Positions 43,819-52,197 of a stretch of DNA of 64,000 nt are shown in pieces. Source of the DNA: Actinomadura oligospora ATCC 43269 (lineage in GTDB: Bacteria > Actinomycetota > Actinomycetes > Streptosporangiales > Streptosporangiaceae). A model generated the notes under the pieces. It saw nothing but the letters and a program-made list of their open reading frames with translations, did not search any database and was not told the DNA's origin. A program made the translations under genes and the position numbers. How positions within the stretch are numbered: position 1 is the stretch's first letter; each line of letters starts with the position of its first letter. Location of the stretch: NCBI RefSeq assembly GCF_000518265.1, contig NZ_JADG01000003.1, positions 744,001 through 808,000 of the forward strand, in the 5' to 3' direction.

Positions 43819-46644
43819 ATGCCGAGCGTCACGGACAGTGAGGGCATCGACCGGACGGTGGATTCTTTGCATCTGGTAGAGCGGGACAATGAGCGCGACA
43901 CCCTCCGGGGGTTGTTCGCCGACTGCCTCGAGGGGCGAAGTCGGGTGGTGATCATTGGTGGTGGTTTCGCCACCGGTAAGACGGCTTTGTTGCGCGCCTT
44001 CGCCGAGCGGACCGGGGAGTCGGGCGCGGTATTCCTCCGGGCTAATTCTTCGAGTGTTGAGAAAGAGCTGTCCTGCGGCGTCCTGGAGCAGCTTCTGCGC
44101 AACCCCGAACTTCCGGTGACGAGCTCGGAACGCGCGGCGCGGTGGCTTGACGAGAACGCCATGACGTCGCTGCTGCACACGCCGGAGGCGGGGCCGAACG
44201 CGGCGGACGAACTCGTTCCCGTTTTCCGGGAACTGTGGGAGATCGTGCGCGACCTGACCGAGCAGCGGCCGGTCGTGATCGGCATCGACGACATGCACTA
44301 CGCCGACGAGACCTCACTGCGGATCCTGCTGTACCTGCTCCGCAGGCTGAGATCGGCCCGCCTGCTGGCCGTGTTCACCGAGTGCCCGACGTCCCGCGCC
44401 GTGCCCGCCCCGCTGCACAGCGAGCTGTACAGCGAACCGCAGTCCTGCCGGATCACGCTGGGGCCGCTCTCGGAGGCGGGCGTCGGCGCGATGCTCGCCC
44501 AGCACCTGGACCACGGGACGGCGGCGCGGCTCGCCCCCGACATCCACCAGGCGAGCGCCGGGCTGCCGTCCCTGGTGGCCGCGCTCATCGAGGACCTGCT
44601 CGCCGGCCCGCGCGCGGAGGAACCCGAGCTGGTGGCGGGGGAGACCTACAGCAGGGCGATCCTCGGCTTCCTGCAGCGGCACGAGTTCCCCGGGCCCGAC
44701 GTCGCGCGCGCCATCGCGATCCTGCAGGAGCCGCAGCCGCTGTCGTTCATCAGCAAGCTGCTGGGGCTCGACCTCGCCTCGGTCGAGCAGGCCGTCAACG
44801 CCCTGGCGGCGGCGAACGTCCTGACCGGCACCGGCTTCCGGCACGCGGCGCTGAAGGCGGCGGTCCTCAACCGCGTCCCCACCAACGAGAGCCGCGCGCT
44901 GCACGACCGGGCGGCCGCGCTGCTGCACGCCGAGGGCGCCAGGGCCACCGAGGTCGCCGACCACGTCATCGCCTCGAACACCGCCAGGGCCCCGTGGGTG
45001 ACCCCGGTTCTCCAGGAGGCGGCCGAGCAGGCGCTGTCGGCTGGCCGTCCGACCTCGGCGATCCGCTACCTGAAGACCGCCTACCAGATGTGCGACGACG
45101 ACCGGCGGCTCGCGGTCGCGCGGCGGCTCGCCGACGCCGAGTGGCAGGTGGATCCCGGCGCCGTCCTGCGCCACCTCCCGGAGTTCCGCAGGGCGCAGGA
45201 CGAGGGGCGGCTCGAGCCGTCCGGGGTCGTCACGCCGGTGGCGGTGCTGATGTGGCACGGCCGCGCGCCCGAGGCGATGGAGATGCTCCGGAAGGCCATC
45301 GACGGCCGGGGCCCGGCGGGCGGCGGGGGAGGGGCACCGGCGGACGTCAACTCCCCGCAGGTCTGGCTGTACTACCTCTACCCGGAGCTGCTCCAGCAGG
45401 GCTCGGTGCACGGGGACGCCAGGTACGGCGAGGCCCGGCTGGCCGAGCTGGTCACCTCCACCGACGTGGCCGCCACGCTCGCGGCGGAGCTGCTCAACTG
45501 GAAGGACTGCGACCTCGGCGCGGTCGAGGCGGTCCTGGAGCGGAGCCAGCTCGGCCCGCACAGCTTCACCCGGCTCTCGATCGCGCTGGGCGGCCTGTTC
45601 TACAACGACGACCTGGGCCGGGCGGCGCGCTATGCCGACGTGCTCGTCGAGCAGGCCGCGGCGCGGCGGAGCCCGACGTGGCGGGCGCTGCTCACCGCCC
45701 AGCGCGCGCTGATCCACTTCCGGCAGGGCCGGCTGGTCGCGGCGGAGCGCGGGGCCCGCGCCGCACTGGACATGATCCCTTTGAAGAGCTGGGGGATCGC
45801 GGCGGGGCTGCCGCTGTCGTGCCTCGTCCTGACGCAGACGGCGCTGGGCAGGCTGGAGCAGGCGGCGGACACGCTGACGCTCGCGCTGCCCGAGGAGATC
45901 TCGCGGACGTCGATCTGGCTCCACTACCTGTACGCGCGGGGACGGCACCATCTCGCGGCGGGCCGGTACCGGGCCGCGCTCTACGACTTCCAGGAGTGCG
46001 ACCGGAACGAGGCGCTCTCCGCCATCGAGCCGTGGCGCATCGGCGCGGCCGAGGCGTTGCTGCGCCTGGGCGATCCGCGCGAGGCCGAACGGCTGCTGGA
46101 CGAGCAGCTCGGGATCTCCCAGGCGCGTCACACGCGGACGCGGGGCATGGCGATGCGGGTGCGGGCAAGGACGGTCTGCGACGCGCGGGAACGGCACGCC
46201 CTGCTGGAGGAGGCGGTGGAGTGCCTGGCGAACGCGGGAGACCGTCTCGAACTGTCCCGCGCTCTCGCCGATCTGGGGGCCGCCTGCCAGAAGCTCGGTG
46301 AAGCCGACCGGGCTGAGGAGCTGGCGCACGAGGCGGACATGCTGTCGCGGCAGTGCCGGGGCCTGGTGCCGAAGGAGGCGTCGCGGGCCCGCGACGCCGA
46401 TCGGCCCGACCCGGACGAGGAGTCGTCGTCGGCGCAACTGAGCGAGCGGGAGCTCCGGGTGGCGACGCTGGCGGCCGACGGCTACACGAACAGGGAGATC
46501 TCGAAGAAGCTCTACATCACCATCAGCACGGTGGAGCAGCACCTCACGAACGTGTACCGCAAGCTGAACGTGAAGCGCTTCGACCTGAAGGAGGCGTTGG
46601 ACGAGGCGGAGACGGAACCGGACGAGTCGTCGTGCCCCCGCTAG
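43819..46644 (+). CDS. Large ATP-binding LuxR-family (LAL) transcriptional regulator
   Basis: A 941-residue regulator. Residues 20-33 (VERDNERDTLRGLF) open the AAA-type ATPase; Walker A is GGGFATGKT (47-55) and Walker B VVIGIDDMHYAD (about 151-162). A long helical, TPR-like middle follows. The C-terminal LuxR helix-turn-helix spans about 874-918 (LSERELRVATLAADGYTNRE, ending in STVEQHLTNVYRKLNV). Such proteins are usually pathway-specific activators in macrolide and polyether clusters, for example the MonH type; that role is inferred. The ATG at 43819 has no strong ribosome site; GTG 43858 is a shorter in-frame option. It lies at the right edge of the cluster, divergent from the epoxidase, and ends before a terminator shared with kamA. 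Confidence 0.9.
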   Translation: MPSVTDSEGIDRTVDSLHLVERDNERDTLRGLFADCLEGRSRVVIIGGGFATGKTALLRAFAERTGESGAVFLRANSSSVEKELSCGVLEQLLRNPELPVTSSERAARWLDENAMTSLLHTPEAGPNAADELVPVFRELWEIVRDLTEQRPVVIGIDDMHYADETSLRILLYLLRRLRSARLLAVFTECPTSRAVPAPLHSELYSEPQSCRITLGPLSEAGVGAMLAQHLDHGTAARLAPDIHQASAGLPSLVAALIEDLLAGPRAEEPELVAGETYSRAILGFLQRHEFPGPDVARAIAILQEPQPLSFISKLLGLDLASVEQAVNALAAANVLTGTGFRHAALKAAVLNRVPTNESRALHDRAAALLHAEGARATEVADHVIASNTARAPWVTPVLQEAAEQALSAGRPTSAIRYLKTAYQMCDDDRRLAVARRLADAEWQVDPGAVLRHLPEFRRAQDEGRLEPSGVVTPVAVLMWHGRAPEAMEMLRKAIDGRGPAGGGGGAPADVNSPQVWLYYLYPELLQQGSVHGDARYGEARLAELVTSTDVAATLAAELLNWKDCDLGAVEAVLERSQLGPHSFTRLSIALGGLFYNDDLGRAARYADVLVEQAAARRSPTWRALLTAQRALIHFRQGRLVAAERGARAALDMIPLKSWGIAAGLPLSCLVLTQTALGRLEQAADTLTLALPEEISRTSIWLHYLYARGRHHLAAGRYRAALYDFQECDRNEALSAIEPWRIGAAEALLRLGDPREAERLLDEQLGISQARHTRTRGMAMRVRARTVCDARERHALLEEAVECLANAGDRLELSRALADLGAACQKLGEADRAEELAHEADMLSRQCRGLVPKEASRARDADRPDPDEESSSAQLSERELRVATLAADGYTNREISKKLYITISTVEQHLTNVYRKLNVKRFDLKEALDEAETEPDESSCPR

Positions 46645-46731
46645 CGATCTCGCGGGGCCGGACGTCGTCCGCATTAATGATCTACTTTGTAAAGGCCGCC
46701 GCCCTGTTCACACTAGCGTTCGCTGGTCCGG

Positions 46732-46760
46732 CCGTCCGCCCGCCCCCGAGGGGCGGACGG
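46732..46760. terminator. Bidirectional terminator between LAL gene and kamA
   Basis: CCGTCCGCCC pairs perfectly with GGGCGGACGG around a 9-nt loop. The two genes converge here (stops at 46644 and 46769), and it marks the likely right boundary of the polyketide cluster. Confidence 0.8.
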
Positions 46761-46768
46761 CCAGGGGA

Positions 46769-48196
46769 TCAGGCGTGCTCGGCTGCGGGCTGGCCGGTGT
46801 TCATGTCCTTCGCCTCTTTCTCGGCGACGTCCCGCCACCAGGCGCGGCCGGCCTCGGGCAGGGTGTAGATCGGGTCGTAGTACTCGTAGCGGCGGTTGAG
46901 CGCCTCGGGGTCGGTGAGCTCGATGCCGGTGCGGTAGTTCTTGGTCCAGTAGGAGATGCCGCGGTCGCGGTCGTAGTCGGCGAGCTGGTGGACCCAGCGC
47001 TTGCCGACGTAGGGGACGTCGCAGACGATGCGCGGGGTGGCGAAGCCGGGCAGGTAGCCCATGATCGCGTGCTGCAGCTTCTGCGCCTCCCAGACCGCGA
47101 GCCGCCAGTGCTCGGATCCGGGGATCATGTCGCACATGTAGAAGTAGTAGGGCATGATCCCGGCCTCGTCGAGCAGGGAGAACGACAGGTCGAGGAGGGC
47201 CTCGGGCGAGTCGTTGACGCCGCGGAGCAGGACGCCCTGGTTGCGGACGTCGCGGATGCCGGTGTCGAGCATGGCGCGGGCGGCGCGGGCGACCAGCGGC
47301 GTGACCGAGTTGGCGGCGTTGACGTGGGTGTGGATGGCGATCTGGACGCCGCGCTGGTTGGCCTTGGTGGCGAGGCGTTCCATGCCGGCGCGGATCTCGT
47401 CCTGGAGCCAGTGCTGGGGCAGGCCCATGAGGGCCTTGGTGGCGAGTCGGATGTCGCGGATGTTGTCGATGTCGAGCAGGGCGTCGACGAAGGACTCCAG
47501 GCGTGGCCAGGGGAGGTTGGCGACGTCGCCGCCGGAGACCACGACGTCGCGGACGCCTGGGCTGCGGCGCAGGTAGTCGAGCATGGCGGCGTGCCGGTCC
47601 GGGGGCTTGATGGTGAAGCGGGCCTTGTCGACGACGGGGGTGGAGTTGCCGACCAGGTCCATGCGGGTGCAGTGGCCGCAGTACTGCGGGCAGGTGGACA
47701 GCAGTTCGGCGAGGACCTTGGTCGGGTAGCGGTGGGTGAGGCCTTCCACCGCCCACATCTCGGCCTCGTGGAGGGAGTCGCGGGTGGCGTAGGGGTGGGA
47801 CGCCCAGTCGGTGCGGCGGTCGGAGAAGACCGGGAGCATGTACTGGCGTACGGGGTCGGCGTAGAACGCCTCGGTGGACGTGGTGTCCATGGTGTTGAGC
47901 ATCTGCGGCGGGAGCAGCATCGACATGGTGGCGCGTTCGCGCTGGTCGCGCTCGAGGTCGGCGTAGAAGGCCTCGTCGAGCAGGTCGCCCATGACGGTGC
48001 GGAGCTGGCGGATGTTCTTGACGCAGTGGGCGCGCTGCCACTGGGCCGATTCCCAGTCGGCGGTGGTGACGTCGCGCCATCCGGGGAATCGCCGCCAGTC
48101 CGGTTCCGTCAGGGGCCTGCGCCGGTAGACGTAGGGCTGGCCTGCGAGTTCGGCCGGTGCGGGGCCGGCGGTGTCGGGACGCAGGGCGGTGGTCAT
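46769..48196 (-). CDS. kamA: KamA-family radical SAM lysine 2,3-aminomutase
   Basis: A 475-residue enzyme expected to convert L-lysine to L-beta-lysine using a [4Fe-4S] cluster, S-adenosylmethionine and PLP. The cluster motif CPQYCGHC places Cys169, Cys173 and Cys176. An Asp matching those that bind the lysine side chain is in YFYMCDMIPGSEHWR, and another is in CDVPYVGKRW. The PLP loop, normally PGGGGK, reads PYVGK here, so this is a divergent branch. The ATG at 48196 was chosen for the GGAAGAAGG site upstream; a longer frame has none. It is divergent from kdd, and kamDE and kal follow within 11 kb, which supports a catabolic role. Another amino-acid 2,3-aminomutase remains possible. Confidence 0.85.
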   Translation of the reverse strand: MTTALRPDTAGPAPAELAGQPYVYRRRPLTEPDWRRFPGWRDVTTADWESAQWQRAHCVKNIRQLRTVMGDLLDEAFYADLERDQRERATMSMLLPPQMLNTMDTTSTEAFYADPVRQYMLPVFSDRRTDWASHPYATRDSLHEAEMWAVEGLTHRYPTKVLAELLSTCPQYCGHCTRMDLVGNSTPVVDKARFTIKPPDRHAAMLDYLRRSPGVRDVVVSGGDVANLPWPRLESFVDALLDIDNIRDIRLATKALMGLPQHWLQDEIRAGMERLATKANQRGVQIAIHTHVNAANSVTPLVARAARAMLDTGIRDVRNQGVLLRGVNDSPEALLDLSFSLLDEAGIMPYYFYMCDMIPGSEHWRLAVWEAQKLQHAIMGYLPGFATPRIVCDVPYVGKRWVHQLADYDRDRGISYWTKNYRTGIELTDPEALNRRYEYYDPIYTLPEAGRAWWRDVAEKEAKDMNTGQPAAEHA

Positions 48197-48212
48197 CGTT
48201 GACCTTCTTCCT

Positions 48213-48235
48213 CGCGATGCAGCGATGTGATCGCG
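48213..48235. promoter_or_regulatory. Inverted repeat CGCGAT-11-ATCGCG upstream of kamA
   Basis: Perfect 6-bp arms in the kamA leader, 17 nt before its start codon. It could be an operator or an mRNA hairpin. Confidence 0.3.
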
Positions 48236-48238
48236 TGA

Positions 48239-48275
48239 AAGTCTTGTATATGTACAGCGATACGGGAAGACTTCC
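48239..48275. promoter_or_regulatory. Candidate operator in the kamA-kdd divergent promoter
   Basis: The palindrome GGAAG-A-CTTCC is at 48265-48275, and a related motif is found upstream of kamD. AAGTCTT (48239-48245) and AAGACTT (48267-48273) also form a wider inverted repeat flanking an AT-rich TGTATATGTACA, which may be the promoter core. Confidence 0.5.
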
Positions 48276-48338
48276 ACGTGAAGTAGTGATACCCCGGATA
48301 TCTTTCAGGACTCATCCGGGCTTGGCGGGAGGTGGCGC

Positions 48339-49442
48339 GTGCGGGACACCGGTACCGGTGCATCGTCCGAGATCACAGGTGGTGTGGGGGTGTCCGGGGC
48401 CTCGTCCGGAGGGGCGCCGGGGAGCGCCGCCGGGCGGGCCGTGGGTTTGCACCGGGTGCTGGAGCCGGCGGGCGTGTTGCCGCAGGCGGCGCACCGGCTG
48501 GACGCCGATCCGGCGATCGGGCCGGACGAGGTGCGGATCGCGGTGGAGCGCCTGAACCTGGACGCGGCGTCGTTCCGGCAGTTGCGGACGGCGCACGGCG
48601 GGGACGGCGGAGCGGTGCGGGCCGAGGTGCTCGCGATCGTGGGCGAGCGCGGCAAGATGCACAATCCGGTGACCGGGTCGGGCGGGATGCTGGTCGGGAC
48701 GGTCGCGGAGGTGGGGCCGGAGTCGCCGCTGGGGCTGAAGCCGGGTGACCGGGTCGCGACGCTGGTGTCGCTGACGTTGACGCCGCTGGCGATCACCGAC
48801 GGGCTGGCCCGCTGGGACGGGTTGAGTGAGCAGGTTCCGGCGGAGGGGCACGCGATCCTGTTCGCGCGGTCGATCGCGGCGGTGCTTCCGGACGATCTGC
48901 CGGTTCCGCTGGCGCTGGCGGTGATGGACGTGTGCGGGGCGCCCGCTTTGACGCATCGTGTGGTGGCGGGGCGTCCGGTGCCGCCGGTGGTGGCGGTGCT
49001 GGGCGCGGCGGGCAAGAGTGGTTCGCTGGCGCTGGCGGCGGCCCGCCGGGCGGGTGCGGCCGAGACGGTCGGGCTGGTGCCGACCGAGGAGGAGGAGCGG
49101 CGGCTGGTCGCGTCGGGGCTGGCCGACCGGGTGGTGCGGGCCGACGCGCGTGATCCGGTGGCGGTCGCGGAGGCGCTGGGCGCTCCGGCGGACGTGACGG
49201 TGGTGTGTGTGGACGTGCCGGGCTGTGAGCATGGCGCGGTGCTGGGGACGGCTCCGGGCGGGACGGTCGTGTTCTTCTCGATGGCGACGTCGTTCCCGGC
49301 GGCGGCGCTGGGCGCGGAGGGGCTGGCCGCGGACGTGACGATGCTGATCGGGAACGGGTACGTGCCGGGCCACGCGGAGATGGCGCTGGACCTGCTGCGT
49401 TCCGAGCCGGGTGTGCGGGCCCTGTTCGAGGGCCGCCTGTAG
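48339..49442 (+). CDS. kdd: L-erythro-3,5-diaminohexanoate dehydrogenase
   Basis: A 367-residue NAD(P)-dependent enzyme of lysine degradation that oxidatively deaminates 3,5-diaminohexanoate to 3-keto-5-aminohexanoate. The family-specific phrase GKMHNPVTGSGGMLVGTV lies near residues 107-124; VVAVLGAAGKSGSLALAAAR is the nucleotide-binding fold. The first ~30 residues are low-complexity Gly/Ser/Ala and look like an extension, yet the GTG at 48339 has GGGAGG 6 nt upstream and is therefore preferred. It is divergent from kamA, sharing a 142-bp control region, and consistent with the KamDE product being its substrate. Confidence 0.9.
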   Translation: MRDTGTGASSEITGGVGVSGASSGGAPGSAAGRAVGLHRVLEPAGVLPQAAHRLDADPAIGPDEVRIAVERLNLDAASFRQLRTAHGGDGGAVRAEVLAIVGERGKMHNPVTGSGGMLVGTVAEVGPESPLGLKPGDRVATLVSLTLTPLAITDGLARWDGLSEQVPAEGHAILFARSIAAVLPDDLPVPLALAVMDVCGAPALTHRVVAGRPVPPVVAVLGAAGKSGSLALAAARRAGAAETVGLVPTEEEERRLVASGLADRVVRADARDPVAVAEALGAPADVTVVCVDVPGCEHGAVLGTAPGGTVVFFSMATSFPAAALGAEGLAADVTMLIGNGYVPGHAEMALDLLRSEPGVRALFEGRL

Positions 49443-49474
49443 GACGGCCCGGGTGCCCGCCGTGATCCGCGATC

Positions 49475-49996
49475 ATGGCGGGCATGGTGGTGGAGACGGT
49501 GACGGTCCCGTGGATCCCGGTCGCGCACCGGATGGACCTGGTGTTGACCGATGGTCTGCCCGCGGACGGCAGGGTGGTGACGACGGCGTTCACGCTGGTT
49601 CTGGACGCCGCGGGGCGGACGCTGCTGACGCGGGTGGATCGTCCGGGGCGTGGGTGGGAGGTTCCGGGCGGGCATGTGGAGCTGGGTGAGGATCCGGTGG
49701 ACACGGCCGTGCGGGAGCTGGCCGAGGAGACCGGGTTGACCGTCCGGGGTGGGGCGCTGCGGTTGTTCGGCGGTCAGGCGATCACTCTTGAGGCCGCTGC
49801 GCCGGACGGGTACGGGTATCCGTCGCGGACGTTCATGGCGTTCTTCACCGCTCGGCTGGACGGCCTGGGGCCGGTGACGCGTCCGGCGGAGGACGGCGAG
49901 TGCGTCGAGGCGGCGTGGTTGTCCGCGGAGGAGGTCGCCGGGCGTTGCGTGGGCGCGTCCTGGCTTCCGCTGCACCGCCGCCTGCTCGGTTCCTGA
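49475..49996 (+). CDS. NUDIX hydrolase
   Basis: A 173-residue protein with a complete Nudix box, GGHVELGEDPVDTAVRELAE followed by ETGL (about residues 64-87), which binds Mg2+ and hydrolyses nucleoside-diphosphate-linked compounds. The N-terminal strand and FTLVLDAAGRTLLTRV fit the fold. Substrate cannot be told from the sequence. The ATG at 49475 is taken; ATG 49484 is an in-frame alternative, and neither has a strong ribosome site. It lies 32 nt after kdd and may be co-transcribed, though no metabolic link is evident. Confidence 0.88.
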   Translation: MAGMVVETVTVPWIPVAHRMDLVLTDGLPADGRVVTTAFTLVLDAAGRTLLTRVDRPGRGWEVPGGHVELGEDPVDTAVRELAEETGLTVRGGALRLFGGQAITLEAAAPDGYGYPSRTFMAFFTARLDGLGPVTRPAEDGECVEAAWLSAEEVAGRCVGASWLPLHRRLLGS

Positions 49997-50002
49997 ACGT
50001 GT

Positions 50003-50033
50003 CCGCCGCACCCGCCGGGGGCGGGTGCGGCGG
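50003..50033. terminator. Bidirectional terminator, 14-bp perfect stem
   Basis: CCGCCGCACCCGCC pairs fully with GGCGGGTGCGGCGG around a 3-nt loop, between the convergent NUDIX and proline-rich genes. Confidence 0.9.
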
Positions 50034-50045
50034 TTCGCGCGCGGG

Positions 50046-51179
50046 TCAGTAGGTGAACAGGACGGCGACGACCGCGCCGATCATGACGACGAGGACCACC
50101 ATGACCAGCGGCGCGGAGAGTCCCGTCCGCTGCTTCGGGTGGGCGACGGCGGTCAGGTGGTACGGCCTGTGCGGATGGGTCCGGACGGGCGGCTTCGGTC
50201 TCGGCTTGGCCGGTGCGGACGGCGGCGGTGACGCGTTCGGGGACGGCGGCTGCGCGGGTGGCGCCGGGGGCGTGGCGGGACGAGGCTGCGGCGCGCTCGG
50301 CAAAGCGGCCGGTGGCCGAACCGGCCGAGCGGCTGGCGGCTGCGCTGGCGGTATCGCAGGTGGTGGCGTGACCGGCGGCGTCACGGGCGGAGTCGTCACC
50401 GGAGGCGGTGGCGGGGTCGTCGGGGGCGGCGACGTGGGCGGCGGTGGCGGGGCCGGGGGAGCGGGGGGCGTCGGCGGCTCCGGAGGCGTGGTCGGCGGAG
50501 GTGTGGTCGGCGGGGGAGTGGGCGGCCAGGGGCACGGCCTGCCGAAGATCACGACGCCGATCGAGACCTGCACGTCCACGCCGGCGTGGATGCAGACGGT
50601 CGCGCCGACCGGGTACGGCGGCCAGGGCGGGGGAGGGGGCACCATCGCGATGACCGCGGCCCCCGACTCCCATCCGACGACGGCCATGACCCCGCCGCCT
50701 CCGATCACGGGTCCCGGCGGAGGCGGCGGAGGAAGCAGCCTGGCCCTCACGCGCGCCCGGGAGCCGTCCGCCGGGGAGCGTCCCGGAGCCGGAGCCACGC
50801 TCTCCCGCCCCCCACGCTGACCACGCCGATCGAGCGCATCATGCTTGCCGCGACGAACGTGGGACGGGGTGTGCGCGGGGGGCGAGACCCGTGTGGCGGA
50901 GGGCCCGTGACCGACGGGTACCGACCCCGAGGCGGTCTGGGAAGGCGGCTCCGCCGTCGGTTCCGCAGGCGCGACCACCGTGGACGGCGCAGAGGGGGCG
51001 GACGGTGTGGTGGTCGGCGTGGCGGACGGGCCCGCTGACGGACTCGGTGACGCCGTCCCCGCCGAGTTGGAGGTGCCGCCGGTGTCGGCCGCCGTCGAGG
51101 CGGTGGCGAGGGCCGGGGTGAGCGCGCCGGCGGCGGCGGTGATCAGCAGGAGCGGGGGCAGGGCGAGCGCACGGCGCAC
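50046..51179 (-). CDS. Proline-rich exported protein with C-terminal membrane anchor
   Basis: A 377-residue protein with a signal peptide (RRALALPPLLLITAAAGAL, cleavage probably after ATAS). Two low-complexity Ser/Thr/Pro and Pro-rich regions flank a short ordered part near residues 155-220 with two Cys. One hydrophobic helix (LVMVVLVVMIGAVVAVLF) ends the chain, so most of the protein should be outside the membrane, possibly spanning the wall. No known domain is recognised. The GTG start lies one base after the stop of the DUF4239 gene upstream, so the two are coupled. The GC-rich opposite strand reads open as a glycine-rich ORF, which is a shadow of the proline codons. Confidence 0.65.
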   Translation of the reverse strand: MRRALALPPLLLITAAAGALTPALATASTAADTGGTSNSAGTASPSPSAGPSATPTTTPSAPSAPSTVVAPAEPTAEPPSQTASGSVPVGHGPSATRVSPPAHTPSHVRRGKHDALDRRGQRGGRESVAPAPGRSPADGSRARVRARLLPPPPPPGPVIGGGGVMAVVGWESGAAVIAMVPPPPPWPPYPVGATVCIHAGVDVQVSIGVVIFGRPCPWPPTPPPTTPPPTTPPEPPTPPAPPAPPPPPTSPPPTTPPPPPVTTPPVTPPVTPPPAIPPAQPPAARPVRPPAALPSAPQPRPATPPAPPAQPPSPNASPPPSAPAKPRPKPPVRTHPHRPYHLTAVAHPKQRTGLSAPLVMVVLVVMIGAVVAVLFTY

Positions 51180-51180
51180 C

Positions 51181-51954
51181 TCAGCCTCCCTGCGCGATGC
51201 GGCTGAACTCTCCGGCGACGGCGGTGAACGCGTCGGGGTGGACGGCGAGCGCGCCGGAGAACGCGTGGGAGATGTCGAGGACGAGGTAGATGCCGACGGC
51301 GAGGGCCGCGGCCATGAGGCCGAGCGGTATCAGTGTCATGCCGCGGGGGCGGGCGCCGCCGAGCAGCGGCAGGACGATCACGATGAGGCCGGTGAGGATG
51401 GCGATGACCAGTAGGCCGGTGGGCGGGTGGGCGCGGGCGTCCATGGCGCGCTGGTGGCGTGCGGCGGAGACCTCGGTCAGGTGGTCCAGGACGGCGTTGC
51501 GGGCGTCCTGGGAGTCGTCGCCGTCCTTGAAGGGGACGGCGATGGTCTCGCGGCGGAGCTTGTCGAGGCGGGCCCAGCCGTCGGCGCTGAGCCTGCGGTG
51601 GTCGCGCATGAGGGGCCATTCGGTGCGGCGGACGAAGCCGGCGTAGTCGGCGAGTTCGGCGCGGGTGCGGGCGGCGTCGGCGGGGTCGAGGCGTCCGGCG
51701 GCCCAGTAGGTCTCGGAGAGGGCCTGTGCCTCGGCGTAGGTGTTGGAGCGGGCGGCGTCGGTGGTGGTCCACGGGACGACGATGGCGATGGCGAAGGCGA
51801 GGAGGAACAGCGCGGACAGCATGGCCCCGGCGTGGCCGTTGGTGGGGCCGTCGGTGGCGTCGTCGTCGGTGCCGCGTCCGACGCGGCGCAGCAGCCGGCT
51901 CGCGATGACCACGACGGCGACCGCGCACGCCGCCGCGAACAGATAGACAAGCAT
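51181..51954 (-). CDS. DUF4239 (bestrophin-like) membrane protein
   Basis: A 257-residue protein with two hydrophobic segments at the N-terminus (LVYLFAAACAVAVVVIASRL and MLSALFLLAFAIAIVVPW), a helical loop of about 100 residues rich in charged amino acids, and two more segments at the C-terminus (LLVIAILTGLIVIVLPLL and MAAALAVGIYLVLDISHAF). The loop phrase TYAEAQALSETYWAAG and the layout match DUF4239 proteins, related to bestrophin-type channels. Function is unknown. It is the first gene of a two-gene leftward unit, and nothing ties it to the neighbouring lysine genes. Confidence 0.8.
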   Translation of the reverse strand: MLVYLFAAACAVAVVVIASRLLRRVGRGTDDDATDGPTNGHAGAMLSALFLLAFAIAIVVPWTTTDAARSNTYAEAQALSETYWAAGRLDPADAARTRAELADYAGFVRRTEWPLMRDHRRLSADGWARLDKLRRETIAVPFKDGDDSQDARNAVLDHLTEVSAARHQRAMDARAHPPTGLLVIAILTGLIVIVLPLLGGARPRGMTLIPLGLMAAALAVGIYLVLDISHAFSGALAVHPDAFTAVAGEFSRIAQGG

Positions 51955-52095
51955 GGCCCACTCCCGGGTTCCGGTCAGACACCACTACTGACGCGTCGTG
52001 ATTTTAGTTTCACGTTGCGTGGTTGTAGGAGTTTTTGCTCACCGGTGTGACAGGAGTGGAACCTCCAGGGAAGCCCGAATGCACCCGAAGGATGG

Positions 52096-52141
52096 GCGAA
52101 GCCCGAACCTCGGGTCCGAAACCGGGTCGGGTGGGCTTCGC
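52096..52141 (-). terminator. Hairpin downstream of the asparagine synthetase gene
   Basis: GCGAAGCCC (52096-52104) and GGGCTTCGC (52133-52141) are perfect complements, and inner CCGA/TCGG segments can pair in the 28-nt loop. It lies about 57 nt past the stop codon of the gene to its right. Confidence 0.55.
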
Positions 52142-52197
52142 GGCCCGCCCGGTCCCGGTGTCCGGTTCCGGTGTCCGGGTTCAGGGTTCGATGTGGC

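Noticed and set aside
42819..43879. Several 100-200-codon frames in the epoxidase-LAL intergenic region
   Set aside because: Composition is that of random high-GC DNA, no ribosome sites at sensible positions, and no recognisable family.
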